In this document: positions 33,939 to 43,456 of the stretch, in pieces
Numbering within the stretch: the first letter of the stretch is position 1
Layout: each line of letters begins with the position of its first letter
DNA from: Phocaeicola_A sp963624095
GTDB taxonomy: Bacteria > Bacteroidota > Bacteroidia > Bacteroidales > Bacteroidaceae
Direction of reading: 5' to 3'
DNA: 55,268 bases
Assembly: GCA_963624095.1 (NCBI GenBank)
Contig: CAVFNZ010000002.1
Location: 1-55,268 of the forward strand
Position numbers and translations under genes: made by a program
The notes under the pieces: model-generated
What the model was told of the DNA's origin: nothing
The model's input: only the letters and a program-made list of their open reading frames with translations
The model's database searches: none

Positions 33939-35489
33939 TTATCGGGGAAATATCTTGTGGTATTCCGCTTCAATGGAGTCCAGTAGGGGGCGTCCAACGT
34001 CGTGCACCAATCGAATCTGACTGAAATCAATGTCCATGCCATTGAAATAGTGGAAGACTAGCAGGTCGTTAATCGGTGTAACTCCCGTGAAAATAAAATC
34101 CAGTTCTCCCATGCGGTCAGCCAATTCCATACAGTCAGGTTCTTCGGCACTGATGCTTATGCGTAATAGTTTAATGCCTTTTATGCGGGCATTGGCTACT
34201 TCTCTGTGAATAGTGTTCCAGTCAGCCACTTTCGGATGCAAGAATATGAGAGAACGACATACGGCACTATCCACTTCTACGATAAACTCAGATTCTTCTT
34301 CCGGCCCATGACTTCCCTCCGAATCCTTTAGCATAAAAGGCTGTTGCAAATCTGTATAGATAGAAACAATCAGTTGCTCATATTTCTTCGGAACATACAG
34401 CTCCCTGTAATGAGAACGAATAATCTTATGAAATTCTACCAAACAGAAGAAGTCAGGAGAATCTCTATGAACAGAACGTAGCTGCACATGCAAATTGTAA
34501 AAACGGAATCCCGTTACACGGTGATTGTTTCGCAATGCTCCTAATTGGGAGATAATATGCATGCTTACACATAATGCGTAAATTCCATCATAGTTGTCGT
34601 TCAAGGGTAAGTCATCTGATGCACGCATTATTTTCATCGGACTTATTTCCCCTCTAAAACTTGGACGAGCAAACATGTGGCAATGCTCGATGTAGCGTGG
34701 ATTGTAGGAACATTGATGATAGGCAAAATATTCGACTACGGTATGGTCCTCTCTTACGATTACATAGGGGAAGTAGCAACCTGTGCCAATCAGCGACAAA
34801 TAATCATTTATATCGGTGATGCGGTTGTATTCATACATAGTGTAACCGAATGTTTCAACTAACCCACGAACGACTTGAATCGCTTCCTTGAGTGAATCCA
34901 ATCGTTTGAGGGTGTAATTGCCATCTAATTGTATCTCTTCCTTTACGGAAAACAGTTGGTCTGATAATTCCGTGGCCATAGGAAGTACGGGAGGAACCTT
35001 GCTCGCAGGTTGACGGAAGTATTGTCTAATGCGAATCACATAATATTTTTGTTGGGAAGTGTGGGATATGGATAATTCATCAATCATTTCCTTTATAAAG
35101 TGAATCCCAAATCCGTTATATACGACTCCCGGCCGATTTAATGACGTAGGATGCCGGAAATCCTTGTCAAAGAAATCCGCTACGGCAATGTCCGGTATCT
35201 CATCCGCCAAAATGGGGATGCCGCACTCATGGATAACTATGTCTATCCCATCCTGGTCGAAAGAAGCCCCAATCTTGATACGTTTCATTTCCTCGTCTTG
35301 AATAATCAGAAAGGAGAAAATGAAATTGAATAAGTCCTCTAACGCAAACCTTAGTCGTAAAGCCTGTGAGGCTTCCATGCCTTTGCCAATAGCCAATTGT
35401 TGAAAATAGGCGGATGTAGAGGCTATGGCGTTTTTGTCATCCTCTATTTCTACGTAAATAGTTCCTTTTTGTGTACTAATAGAATCCAT
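33939..35489 (-). CDS. RsbW-like serine kinase (HATPase) fused to a GNAT-like region
   Basis: Residues about 10-155 of this 516-residue protein form a GHKL ATPase of the anti-sigma kinase type. The N box is ALEDLFNFIF (Glu and Asn four apart), the G1 box is degenerate (IHECGIP, Glu for the usual Asp) and the G2 box is YNGFGIHFIKEMIDEL. Residues about 180-345 resemble the GNAT-like part of known ATPase-GNAT fusions (LKRLDSLKEAIQVVRGLVETFGYTMYEY, split here by reading context; then ARPSFRGE). The last 170 residues form a separate, unassigned domain. The family role is phosphorylating a STAS partner, which is encoded in the same operon. There is no sigma factor nearby to inhibit. The gene may also have an internal promoter (TATTTTTG, complement of 35513-35520). 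Composition is AT-rich. Confidence 0.78.
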   Translation of the reverse strand: MDSISTQKGTIYVEIEDDKNAIASTSAYFQQLAIGKGMEASQALRLRFALEDLFNFIFSFLIIQDEEMKRIKIGASFDQDGIDIVIHECGIPILADEIPDIAVADFFDKDFRHPTSLNRPGVVYNGFGIHFIKEMIDELSISHTSQQKYYVIRIRQYFRQPASKVPPVLPMATELSDQLFSVKEEIQLDGNYTLKRLDSLKEAIQVVRGLVETFGYTMYEYNRITDINDYLSLIGTGCYFPYVIVREDHTVVEYFAYHQCSYNPRYIEHCHMFARPSFRGEISPMKIMRASDDLPLNDNYDGIYALCVSMHIISQLGALRNNHRVTGFRFYNLHVQLRSVHRDSPDFFCLVEFHKIIRSHYRELYVPKKYEQLIVSIYTDLQQPFMLKDSEGSHGPEEESEFIVEVDSAVCRSLIFLHPKVADWNTIHREVANARIKGIKLLRISISAEEPDCMELADRMGELDFIFTGVTPINDLLVFHYFNGMDIDFSQIRLVHDVGRPLLDSIEAEYHKIFPR

Positions 35490-35562
35490 TTGGAGCTTAA
35501 TTGTTTCCTTTACAAAAATACTGTCTCATTGTGTGCTGCTTCTGCAATCCTAAGAATATAGA

Positions 35563-37956
35563 TTAGAACACATAGCCTATCTGAAATAAGACCTGTCGTC
35601 CTAATTGCTGAATCGGCACGATGCTGGAACCTCCGAGTTCATAACGTTTGTTGAAAAGATTCTTCACGTCTCCGCTCAATGATAATTTCTTCCACTGATA
35701 ATGGAGACCCATATTCGTCAAGACACTGCCCGGCAATTCCTTGTCAATCACGGTTTCAACACCTAATGGCCTCACCGAAAGCCTGGTTTTTTGTTTGCTC
35801 ATGCATGATAGATGAGTGTGAATGGAAAGGTTTCCTGTCCGCAGGTTATCCAACAGCTTGTAAGACAGTACCACATTGCCTGTCATTTTAGGAACATTCC
35901 GTACATAGCTGCCTTCCGTTGCAAAGTTATTGCCGGAAACTACTTGTTGGAAAGTCGTATTCAGGTTCATCAACCATCGACGGGATTGGTATTTGCATAC
36001 TATTTCGATCCCTGCCATTTTCATGGAAGCTGCATTGGCGTAATGCTGCCCCAACACCTCAGACCTTGTTAAAACGATGGTGTTGTAAGCTCCGTTATAA
36101 AACAGGTTGCCCTCGAAATTGAAGTTGGGGAGCAGGTGATTAATCTGTGTCGTAAATTGAATGGAATTCAGATACTCAGGTTGTAAATCAGAACCGCCCT
36201 GATAAGTCCTCAACAATGTGTTGCGCATGAAGTAAGGTGCATCAACGAATGCCCGTGAAAAGGAGAGCTTAAAATTAAGTCTGTTCTTTAAATAGACAAG
36301 GGAGACACGGGGCGAGAAAGCCGTAACACTATGTTTGTTTTCCCGAGCTTTGTAATCAAAACGCAAACCCGCGTTCAGTAATAAGTTTGGCGTGAAATAG
36401 TGCTTGGTTTGCAGGAAGGCATTCGCTACTTGCTCGTGCCCTTTTTTGACGAGATTCGGTACGGTCTCTTTCTCATTGTCTATGTAAGAATGAGCTACTA
36501 CCTTATTGTTCTCGCCGCCTAAGAAATAAGAATCGTGCAAGCAAAAGTATTCATATTCAACGCCGCCAATCAAGGTTCCGCTTTGATTGGCGCCTATGCG
36601 ATAATTCGTCTCAATCTTGAATGTGGCTCCCAATGAATAGTCTTCCCAATGCAGATACTGAAACACATTTTCGGTAGGACTGTAGCGACCCGAGTTATCG
36701 GAAAGCACTACAAAGAAAATGTTCTTGGGGACATTCCCAATGGGGTCATAATTCGTGGCTTCATTTTGGTTGAAGAAGGTCTGCGCTGATAAATGAATAT
36801 CATTCAGCGATTTCTGAAATGTAAGTTGCGCATTGGTCGATGTCACCGAATGCCCCGCTCCCTCTCCGTCATAATCATTGTAATTGTTATATCCATAAGG
36901 ACTGCAAAAGATTGTAGCGCCCAATGGCAAGACCTTTTTTGTATGGCTGCGGCTAAACAATAAGTTCCAATCACTAAAGTTAAGTGTACAACCAAAGTCA
37001 TAAGAAGGTTTCCTGTTGTAGCCTCCTATGACCATATCACCGTCTTGGGGTAATAGCGCATATTGTTCCGATGCGGGGACAAAGACGCTTTGTCCGTCCG
37101 ACTTATAGACGCTGGCCCAAGCCAACACTTCCAAGTCCAGATAACGCTTCCCGTAAAGGAAATCGGCTTTCTGTTGGCCATTGTTGCCTATCCCGGCCTT
37201 GAGGCTGACTCCATCAATGTCTCTTCCGTCTTTGGTGATGAGGTTGACTACCGCAGTCAAGGCAATGCTACCGTACAACGAAGAGGCCGGACCGCGTAAC
37301 ACTTCAATCCGTTTCACTTTCTCCAAACTCATGGAATAGTCGGGGGCGGCGGTATTCGTGGAATGACTGTTTAGCCTCCTTCCATTCAGCATTATGAGGA
37401 TTTTCTGTTGTCCCGAAGCATATATGCCTCTCATGGAGACGTTGTCTTCACCCTGGCTTTCCACGGGTGTTATTCCGGGAACGTAAGCCATCAGAGCCTC
37501 TTTTAAGGATGTCGCTCCAATTGCAGCCAGCATTTCTTCTGTAATCAAGGTTATGGGCACAGGTGATTCTTCCACCGTTTCCGCTTGTTGTGAAGCGGTA
37601 GTGATGGTGGCATCGCCTTTCTTGAGCCGTTCCACCATATCGGCAAAGCGGAGCGGGTCGTGAATGCTCACGCTGTGATAGGGGGCTATTTTCAGCAACG
37701 TGGATACATTCTTCTCTGCCTCTGCCGGGTTGTCTTGTCCCAGATGGCATAAGGCAATCAAACGGTAGACACTGGCTTTCAACGTCCCGGTAAACAGATT
37801 CATGTTGCTGTTTAACAGCAATATGGAGTTCTCGAAGTGACCAATGTTGTATTCCTCTTCGGCTTGCAGGTACACTTGTCGGGGATCTTTGGCCTCTTCT
37901 TGTGCTCCTATGACCGATGAAAAGAAGATGAAAAGCAGAAGTAGTTTTATTCTCAT
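35563..37956 (-). CDS. TonB-dependent receptor with N-terminal TPR-like domain
   Basis: The 797-residue protein has a signal peptide (MRIKLLLLFIFFSSVIGAQ). A TPR-like helical region at about 24-115 (QVYLQAEEEYNIGHFENSIL, then YRLIALCHLGQDNPAEAEKN) takes the place of the usual beta-sandwich domain. The plug starts at VPITLITEEMLAAIGATSLK (about 133) and contains LIMLNGRR and VEVLRGPASSLYGS-like sequence (IEVLRGPASSLYG). The C-terminal barrel ends VLFQIGYVF with terminal Phe. The substrate is unknown. Its start overlaps the preceding kinase gene by four bases, so it is firmly inside the signalling operon. Confidence 0.87.
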   Translation of the reverse strand: MRIKLLLLFIFFSSVIGAQEEAKDPRQVYLQAEEEYNIGHFENSILLLNSNMNLFTGTLKASVYRLIALCHLGQDNPAEAEKNVSTLLKIAPYHSVSIHDPLRFADMVERLKKGDATITTASQQAETVEESPVPITLITEEMLAAIGATSLKEALMAYVPGITPVESQGEDNVSMRGIYASGQQKILIMLNGRRLNSHSTNTAAPDYSMSLEKVKRIEVLRGPASSLYGSIALTAVVNLITKDGRDIDGVSLKAGIGNNGQQKADFLYGKRYLDLEVLAWASVYKSDGQSVFVPASEQYALLPQDGDMVIGGYNRKPSYDFGCTLNFSDWNLLFSRSHTKKVLPLGATIFCSPYGYNNYNDYDGEGAGHSVTSTNAQLTFQKSLNDIHLSAQTFFNQNEATNYDPIGNVPKNIFFVVLSDNSGRYSPTENVFQYLHWEDYSLGATFKIETNYRIGANQSGTLIGGVEYEYFCLHDSYFLGGENNKVVAHSYIDNEKETVPNLVKKGHEQVANAFLQTKHYFTPNLLLNAGLRFDYKARENKHSVTAFSPRVSLVYLKNRLNFKLSFSRAFVDAPYFMRNTLLRTYQGGSDLQPEYLNSIQFTTQINHLLPNFNFEGNLFYNGAYNTIVLTRSEVLGQHYANAASMKMAGIEIVCKYQSRRWLMNLNTTFQQVVSGNNFATEGSYVRNVPKMTGNVVLSYKLLDNLRTGNLSIHTHLSCMSKQKTRLSVRPLGVETVIDKELPGSVLTNMGLHYQWKKLSLSGDVKNLFNKRYELGGSSIVPIQQLGRQVLFQIGYVF

Positions 37957-38792
37957 TGCTTGGCCGGTATTATGAGTGAAAAACTGGTGAACTTGTTTTC
38001 TTCGGAATCAAACAGGATGCGTCCGTGGTGTTTGTGCTCGATGATATCACGGGTGATGGACATGCCCAGCCCGGTGCCTTGTCCGGAGGGTTTGGTGGTG
38101 AAGAAAGTCTCAAACAGACGCTTTTTCACCTCTTCCGTCATCCCTTTCCCGTTATCGGTTATCTGGATACAGAGCTCTCCGTCTGCCAGTTTGACTGATA
38201 CGGAAATGGTGGGTTTGTACGAGGGGTCTCCCTGTTGCGCCTTTTCCCATACAGCATAACAGGCATTGTTCATGATGTTCAGCACAGCGCGGCTAATATC
38301 TTGCGGTATAACCGTCAACAACGGAATTCCTTCTTGATAATCTTCCTGAATGCTGATGTTGAAGTTCTTGAAGTTGGCGCGCATGGCATGGTAGGACAGC
38401 CATACATACTCTTTGGTCAGCTTGCAGAGATCGGTCGGGATGAACTCGTCTTCCTTGCCGCGGGAGTACAGCAGGATGTTGCGGATGATGCTGATGGCCC
38501 GTTCTCCATGACTATCTATCTTTGACAGATTCTCCTTGAGGTCGTTCACTATGGATTCTACCTCCTCACGGCTCTCCTCGGACAGCTTTTCCCCGTTCTC
38601 CTCCAGCGTCTCCGTCAGGTCAGAGAGTAAGGTCGCGGACATCTTGCTGAAGTTGATGACAAAATTCAGAGGGTTTTGTATTTCGTGTACGATACCTGCT
38701 ACGAGTAATCCCAGAGAAGCCAGTTTTTCCTGTTGTTTCAGTTGTTCCTGTAAGTGAGCTATCCGCTCCTGCAATTCTTTTACTTCATCCAT
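37953..38792 (-). CDS. Soluble histidine kinase with N-terminal coiled coil
   Basis: With ATG 38792 the product is 279 residues. An N-terminal coiled coil (EVKELQERIAHLQEQLKQQE) leads into a HisKA segment with phospho-acceptor His36 in VAGIVHEIQNPLNFV. The HATPase has NIMNNACYAVWEK, ITDNGKGM and GTGLGMSI, so all ATP-binding boxes look intact. No span or sensor domain is present, so it must receive its signal from a partner. Its catalytic region is paralogous to that of the neighbouring membrane kinase. A likely target is the receiver of the operon's phosphatase. Confidence 0.9.
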   Translation of the reverse strand: MDEVKELQERIAHLQEQLKQQEKLASLGLLVAGIVHEIQNPLNFVINFSKMSATLLSDLTETLEENGEKLSEESREEVESIVNDLKENLSKIDSHGERAISIIRNILLYSRGKEDEFIPTDLCKLTKEYVWLSYHAMRANFKNFNISIQEDYQEGIPLLTVIPQDISRAVLNIMNNACYAVWEKAQQGDPSYKPTISVSVKLADGELCIQITDNGKGMTEEVKKRLFETFFTTKPSGQGTGLGMSITRDIIEHKHHGRILFDSEENKFTSFSLIIPAKQ

Positions 38793-38820
38793 AGTCGTAT
38801 GTTTTTTACATTTGAACAGA

Positions 38821-41796
38821 TTATTCGGTTGTTGTACTGTCTGATTCGTCTTGCCCGATGGGCAGGGTGATGACAAATTCCGTGTATTCGTTCTTACGGG
38901 ACTCCACGGTGATGGTCCCCTTATGGTTCGAGACGATTTCCCGGCTCAGATAGAGCCCCACACCCGCCGCTTCGCCGGTGGTCTTGGTGGTGAAGAACGG
39001 GTCGAATATCTTGTCTATAATGGTATCTTCTATTCCTATACCATTGTCGCGGATACAAATCCGGATTTGTCGTTCTTCACCGGTCTCGATGCTGAGGCTA
39101 ATCATCGGCTCGTAGTTTGGCTGCTGCAAGGCTTTCTTCTTCACTGCATAAACGCTGTTACTCAGCAGACTCATGATGGTCTTGCTCATCAGTTCGGCAT
39201 CGGCTTCCATCGTGATGGACTCCTGTGCTTCGTATATCTTCGTGCGGATGTGGTACTTCTTGATGTCCTCGGCATAGTAGGAGTTCAGCATCTCAAAGTT
39301 CTTACGGCCTATTGCCGCCATGTCTATGGGACGCGGATTGCCACTGCGGTTCTTCAGCATTTCCTCCATCGCTTTCAGTATACGGGTGGTGTTCATGCCA
39401 TGCTCTTCTATCTTCACAAGATTGGAACGTATCATGTCCAGCACATCCATCGTGTCCTCGTAGTTATCGGGATCCATGGTGGCCTTCTCGTCCTCCAGAT
39501 TATCGCTGATGTCCTTTATCAATCCCTGTGTCAGGTGAGAGAAGTTATTGATATAGTTCATGGGGTTGAGGATGCGGTCTATCAGTCCTTTGGTCAGTGA
39601 GCCCACAGTGGCCATCTTTTCCTGACGGATTAGCTCATTCTGTGCATTGCCCAGGTCGGTCAAGGCTTTTTCCAAGCTCTCGGACTTCCTTTCCACCTCT
39701 TCTTTCTGCTCTTTCAACTCCGATGTACGCTGTTCAACAATCCTTTCCAGGCGCAACTTCTCTTTCAACACCCTTTGCATGCGCCAATGAACGATTCCGG
39801 CAACCAACAGGATAAACAGCAACAGATAGCAGACGACGCTGTACCACCTTAGGTAGAAAGGCAGGCTTATCAGGAAATCAAAGGAGGCCACGTCTGTTAT
39901 TCGCCCAAATTGGTCACGGGACCTGACTTCAAAGGTGTAGTTGCCAAACCACAAATTGACAAAGTCGGCCCGACAGGCAGTGGACCACGCGGACCACTCA
40001 TTATATCCTTTCAGTCGGTAGCTGTATTCCACCGAGCCGATAACCGATATTCTGTCATTGGAAAACGTGAAGGATATGTTCCGGGAATCGCTGCCCATGT
40101 GCACTCTTTTAGTCGGACATACCGGACTTAGGTTTCCCCGCGAGTTAAAACCTCCCCATAGCACGGAGTCGTTGTCAATCACGACCGAACGGATATATAC
40201 ATTTATCTTTTGGTTGTATTTGACATCATCCGTCATGGAGGAAGTCCAATGAATCAATCCGAACTCTCCACCTATCCAGACATCTTGGTCCGATACGTTC
40301 ATGGCGCGGATGACCCTCTCCTTCAACGGATGTAGCCAGAAATCCATATCTTTGTCCCCACGGCTTTCCGTGCGTATGTTCTTACCCTCTGTGTCGGTCA
40401 GCCATAACCGCCCCCGGTCATCGGAATAGGTGAACTGAGGGTATTCGTCCGTCCAGCTTTTCTCTGATTCCACAAACTTCCTGTGCCGGTTGTCCCACAG
40501 CCATACTCCTGTTTCACTCAGCAGATAAAGACCGCCCTCCACCTCAACTAAAGAGAAGTGGCTGTTTTCCTGATTCCCTTGATTCATGGTTACCGGAAGA
40601 AACTTCTCCTTTCCTGCATCCTTCCGGTAAATCTGTCCGAAGATGTTCTCCACCCAAAGGTTTCCCGACTTGTCTTCTATGAATTTTCTCGTCTTTTCTA
40701 TGGGTGCAATGCGGTTTCTCGACCCTGAAACCGTGTTCAGATAAACGCCATCGAGCTCTCCTGTATAACAACTCTTTGCATCCAAAGGAAAGACTGCGAG
40801 GGTATGTGCGTCTGTCAGTCGCTGCACCTTGCCGGAGTGGAGTCGGAACAGGCCGTCACCGGTGGCGACCAACAAGCTGCCGTCCGGTGTGTTGTCTATT
40901 TGCCAACAGGCTTGCGCGATGGCCGGAATCTGCTTAAATCGTCCTCCCTCCTTCAAAAAGAGGCCTTGCAGTGTCCCCACGTATTGTTTATCATCCTGAT
41001 TGAAGATGGAGAGCACTTCCCCCCTTAATCCCTCGGATGCGGTGAACCGGGTATAAACGGAGGGTATCTTGGCGCAGAACACACCTTGGTCAGTCGCGCC
41101 CCACACGCCGCCCTTCCCGTCAACCGCTATGCTGTTCACATTGTTGCTGCACAGACCGTTCTCTTCCGACAAGGCATACAGACTATCACCTTTTTTGTCT
41201 CTGACAATCAGCCCCATGCCGGAAGTGGCAACCACCTGATAACCATTGTTCAGCTTTATGCTTTGATTGATTTTATATCCGTCAAGGTAGCCTTCTTCCT
41301 CTTTCTCTGCCGACTGGTGATTGCGCTCATCCAGTTTCCGCAAGCGGTTGTCAACCACCTGATAAGTTTTCCCGTTAAAGGTCCGCATTTCAACTAATCC
41401 GCCTGACTCGCGTATGGAGACTATCTCGCCCATAAAATCGGAACGGTCTTCGGTTGACAGCAAGTCCAGTGTCAGTTCACCCTTGGAAGAGGCGGTGAGA
41501 TAACCGAAAACATTGTATCCACCGACCCAAATCCTTTCGGAAGAGTCTTTGTACAGCTTGGTTATCCGGGAGACGTTCGGTGTATGGATAATTCTCCATT
41601 CCGCCAAATCGTAATACAGGAGTCCTTCAAAATTCGCCACATAAACTCTGCTGCAACTGTCACATATCACATCAAAGTTCCGGTTATGGGCATGATAAGA
41701 TTCAGAGGTGTAATTGACAAAGAATGGGGTTTCGCTTTGTGTGAAGCCCGTCAGCCGGCAAGCGATTGCTAAGAAGAGAAATAACATCCGTTTCAT
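38821..41796 (-). CDS. Propeller-type membrane histidine kinase lacking the acceptor His
   Basis: The 991-residue protein has a signal peptide (MKRMLFLFLAIACRLTGFTQ), a periplasmic two-component propeller (about 30-540), a Y_Y_Y-like domain (about 560-640), one membrane span (about 645-668), a coiled coil (LKEKLRLERIVEQRTSELKE) and a kinase core. The H box reads KGLIDRILNPMNYINNF, so Asp740 (codon 39577-39579) stands where the paralogue next door has His. The ATPase boxes remain (NSVYAVKKK, IRDNGIGIED, GVGLYLSREI). It looks like a hybrid regulator that lost its receiver and AraC domains and its own phospho-acceptor. It may sense a ligand and control the adjacent soluble kinase. Confidence 0.87.
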   Translation of the reverse strand: MKRMLFLFLAIACRLTGFTQSETPFFVNYTSESYHAHNRNFDVICDSCSRVYVANFEGLLYYDLAEWRIIHTPNVSRITKLYKDSSERIWVGGYNVFGYLTASSKGELTLDLLSTEDRSDFMGEIVSIRESGGLVEMRTFNGKTYQVVDNRLRKLDERNHQSAEKEEEGYLDGYKINQSIKLNNGYQVVATSGMGLIVRDKKGDSLYALSEENGLCSNNVNSIAVDGKGGVWGATDQGVFCAKIPSVYTRFTASEGLRGEVLSIFNQDDKQYVGTLQGLFLKEGGRFKQIPAIAQACWQIDNTPDGSLLVATGDGLFRLHSGKVQRLTDAHTLAVFPLDAKSCYTGELDGVYLNTVSGSRNRIAPIEKTRKFIEDKSGNLWVENIFGQIYRKDAGKEKFLPVTMNQGNQENSHFSLVEVEGGLYLLSETGVWLWDNRHRKFVESEKSWTDEYPQFTYSDDRGRLWLTDTEGKNIRTESRGDKDMDFWLHPLKERVIRAMNVSDQDVWIGGEFGLIHWTSSMTDDVKYNQKINVYIRSVVIDNDSVLWGGFNSRGNLSPVCPTKRVHMGSDSRNISFTFSNDRISVIGSVEYSYRLKGYNEWSAWSTACRADFVNLWFGNYTFEVRSRDQFGRITDVASFDFLISLPFYLRWYSVVCYLLLFILLVAGIVHWRMQRVLKEKLRLERIVEQRTSELKEQKEEVERKSESLEKALTDLGNAQNELIRQEKMATVGSLTKGLIDRILNPMNYINNFSHLTQGLIKDISDNLEDEKATMDPDNYEDTMDVLDMIRSNLVKIEEHGMNTTRILKAMEEMLKNRSGNPRPIDMAAIGRKNFEMLNSYYAEDIKKYHIRTKIYEAQESITMEADAELMSKTIMSLLSNSVYAVKKKALQQPNYEPMISLSIETGEERQIRICIRDNGIGIEDTIIDKIFDPFFTTKTTGEAAGVGLYLSREIVSNHKGTITVESRKNEYTEFVITLPIGQDESDSTTTE

Positions 41797-41807
41797 GTCC
41801 GCTCTGT

Positions 41808-43352
41808 TTATTTTTTAAAAGACTCGTAAGGAATATTCTCACCGATGTAGTAGTTCCATTCGTCTTCGGTGAAGTCGCGTTTCAAACCGTTTCTGATTTG
41901 CTGTGCCATGATGTCCGGAGAGATGACGATGCGTGAGAGGGTCGCGTTTTCATCGCCTGTCCATACAGTTCCTTCTTCCAGAAAGGCAAAGCAGTGAATC
42001 CACGCGGCGGCTGTTCTGACCGTTATCTCCTTTTTCCCTTGGAAATCCCACAGGTTCAGTATGCGGTCATAACCGGAAGACAACAGATGGTCTCCATTGA
42101 ACTCCAATTGAGTAATGCTCGAATGGTGTTTGATGAGCCTTTGCAACACGTCTCCTTCCGCACTGAGCAGATAGATGGTGCCGGACTCGCAGCCTATAGC
42201 GGCCATATTCAGTTGGGGCGACCAGGTGTATGCCGTCACTTTCTCCTTTGTCAGAAGAGGGTCGGAAATGACTTTTCCGTCGGAAGTGACTCGGGAAGCA
42301 AAGCCTCCTTGACCTAAGAGGATGCACTCTCTGCCTCTAAGTCCCGCGGCCGAAACCGGTTGCGCCAACGGGATAGTCCGGTGGGGTCTCATCTCTTTTT
42401 GGGAGAAGAAGCAAAGAGACCGCTCCGCAACCAGCAACAGGTAGTCAGAGTCAAAAGGAAAGACCCTCATGAATCTTTTCCCTTCCAAAGGAACGGTCCG
42501 GAGTGTCCCGTTGTCCGACAGGATAACAAGGGGACCGTTATAGGACAAGGCGTAAAGCGTATGTCCGCTGTCGATGAAAGCGTCTCTGAAATCATAATCA
42601 GCGTTGCTGAAAAGCAACCGGTCGTCCAGCCTGTTTCCCGCACGTTGCCAGCGGACTATCTCGCCGTATTTGCTGACCGTGATAAAGGTTTCTTTGGTGT
42701 CCGTGTAAGGAACGATACGGCTAATTCCTCCCTTGTATCCGCTCCAGGTGGTGGCACTGGCACTGCACACGGTGAGAGCCTGAAAAATAGCGGGCTGATA
42801 GATGTCCCCTTGGTAACGTGTCGTGTATAGCCATGCGGAATAAGCCATCAAAGCCGCCAGGTCGAGATTCCCGGCCTGATGCTGTGTGGTGGCCAACGAA
42901 CCGAGTGAACGTCCCAGCGCGATGTAGCTCAAGGTGTCGGCTACCCGTTTGGAATATTCGGCCTGCTGTTGTTTTACTTCGGCCAGGGTACGTTGCTCTT
43001 CAGCCAGATTGAAAGCGGAAACGGCTTGTCTCTCGGCTTCCTGCGCCTTTATCCGTTCGGCCTCCGCCCGGTTCCTCATATCATTGGCTATCCGGGTCTG
43101 CATGACGGCTTCTTCGCGTTGTTTGTCCGAGATTTCCTTTTGTTGGTAAGCGATGTCTTCCATCTGTTCGCTGATGTGTCTTACCACGGAGGAGCGTTTC
43201 TCTTTGTCTCTCAGGTCGGTGAGTTGGGATTGTAGTTTCGCCCTGTCCTCAGACAAAAGACTGTACGAGAAGTATAGACTGGTGGTCAGCGCAAGAAGCG
43301 TGAGGCAGACGACCCCCCAGACGATATGTTTTTTTAGTTCCGCTCGGTTCAT
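41808..43352 (-). CDS. Membrane-anchored coiled-coil WD40-repeat protein
   Basis: The 514-residue protein has one N-terminal span (about 11-32, IVWGVVCLTLLALTTSLYFS), a long charged coiled coil (about 35-150, rich in Glu, Gln, Arg), a helical region that starts YIALGRSLGSLATTQHQAGN, and a propeller of six or seven WD40-like blades (for example SSITQLEFNGDHLLSSGYDR and ILNLWDF). It ends with RDFTEDEWNYYIGENIPYES, a tail found on WD40 proteins of NACHT/STAND-type signalling systems. No enzyme domain is seen. It is probably a scaffold facing the cytoplasm or periplasm. It ends 11 bp before the propeller kinase gene. Confidence 0.82.
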   Translation of the reverse strand: MNRAELKKHIVWGVVCLTLLALTTSLYFSYSLLSEDRAKLQSQLTDLRDKEKRSSVVRHISEQMEDIAYQQKEISDKQREEAVMQTRIANDMRNRAEAERIKAQEAERQAVSAFNLAEEQRTLAEVKQQQAEYSKRVADTLSYIALGRSLGSLATTQHQAGNLDLAALMAYSAWLYTTRYQGDIYQPAIFQALTVCSASATTWSGYKGGISRIVPYTDTKETFITVSKYGEIVRWQRAGNRLDDRLLFSNADYDFRDAFIDSGHTLYALSYNGPLVILSDNGTLRTVPLEGKRFMRVFPFDSDYLLLVAERSLCFFSQKEMRPHRTIPLAQPVSAAGLRGRECILLGQGGFASRVTSDGKVISDPLLTKEKVTAYTWSPQLNMAAIGCESGTIYLLSAEGDVLQRLIKHHSSITQLEFNGDHLLSSGYDRILNLWDFQGKKEITVRTAAAWIHCFAFLEEGTVWTGDENATLSRIVISPDIMAQQIRNGLKRDFTEDEWNYYIGENIPYESFKK

Positions 43353-43431
43353 TCGTTCCTTTTTTGTTTACTCTTAGATATATTTTGCTGTATGGCTTGG
43401 AAAGCCGTTTCTCCCTTCATTCATCCGTTCC

Positions 43432-43456
43432 ACAGCCGGATGGCCGTTGCGGCTGT
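43432..43456 (-). repeat. Hairpin in the STAS-WD40 intergenic gap
   Basis: ACAGCCG (43432-43438) pairs with CGGCTGT (43450-43456) in the 142-bp gap between the second and third operon genes. There is no U-tract. It may mark an mRNA processing site or set the ratio of the first two genes to the rest. Confidence 0.4.
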
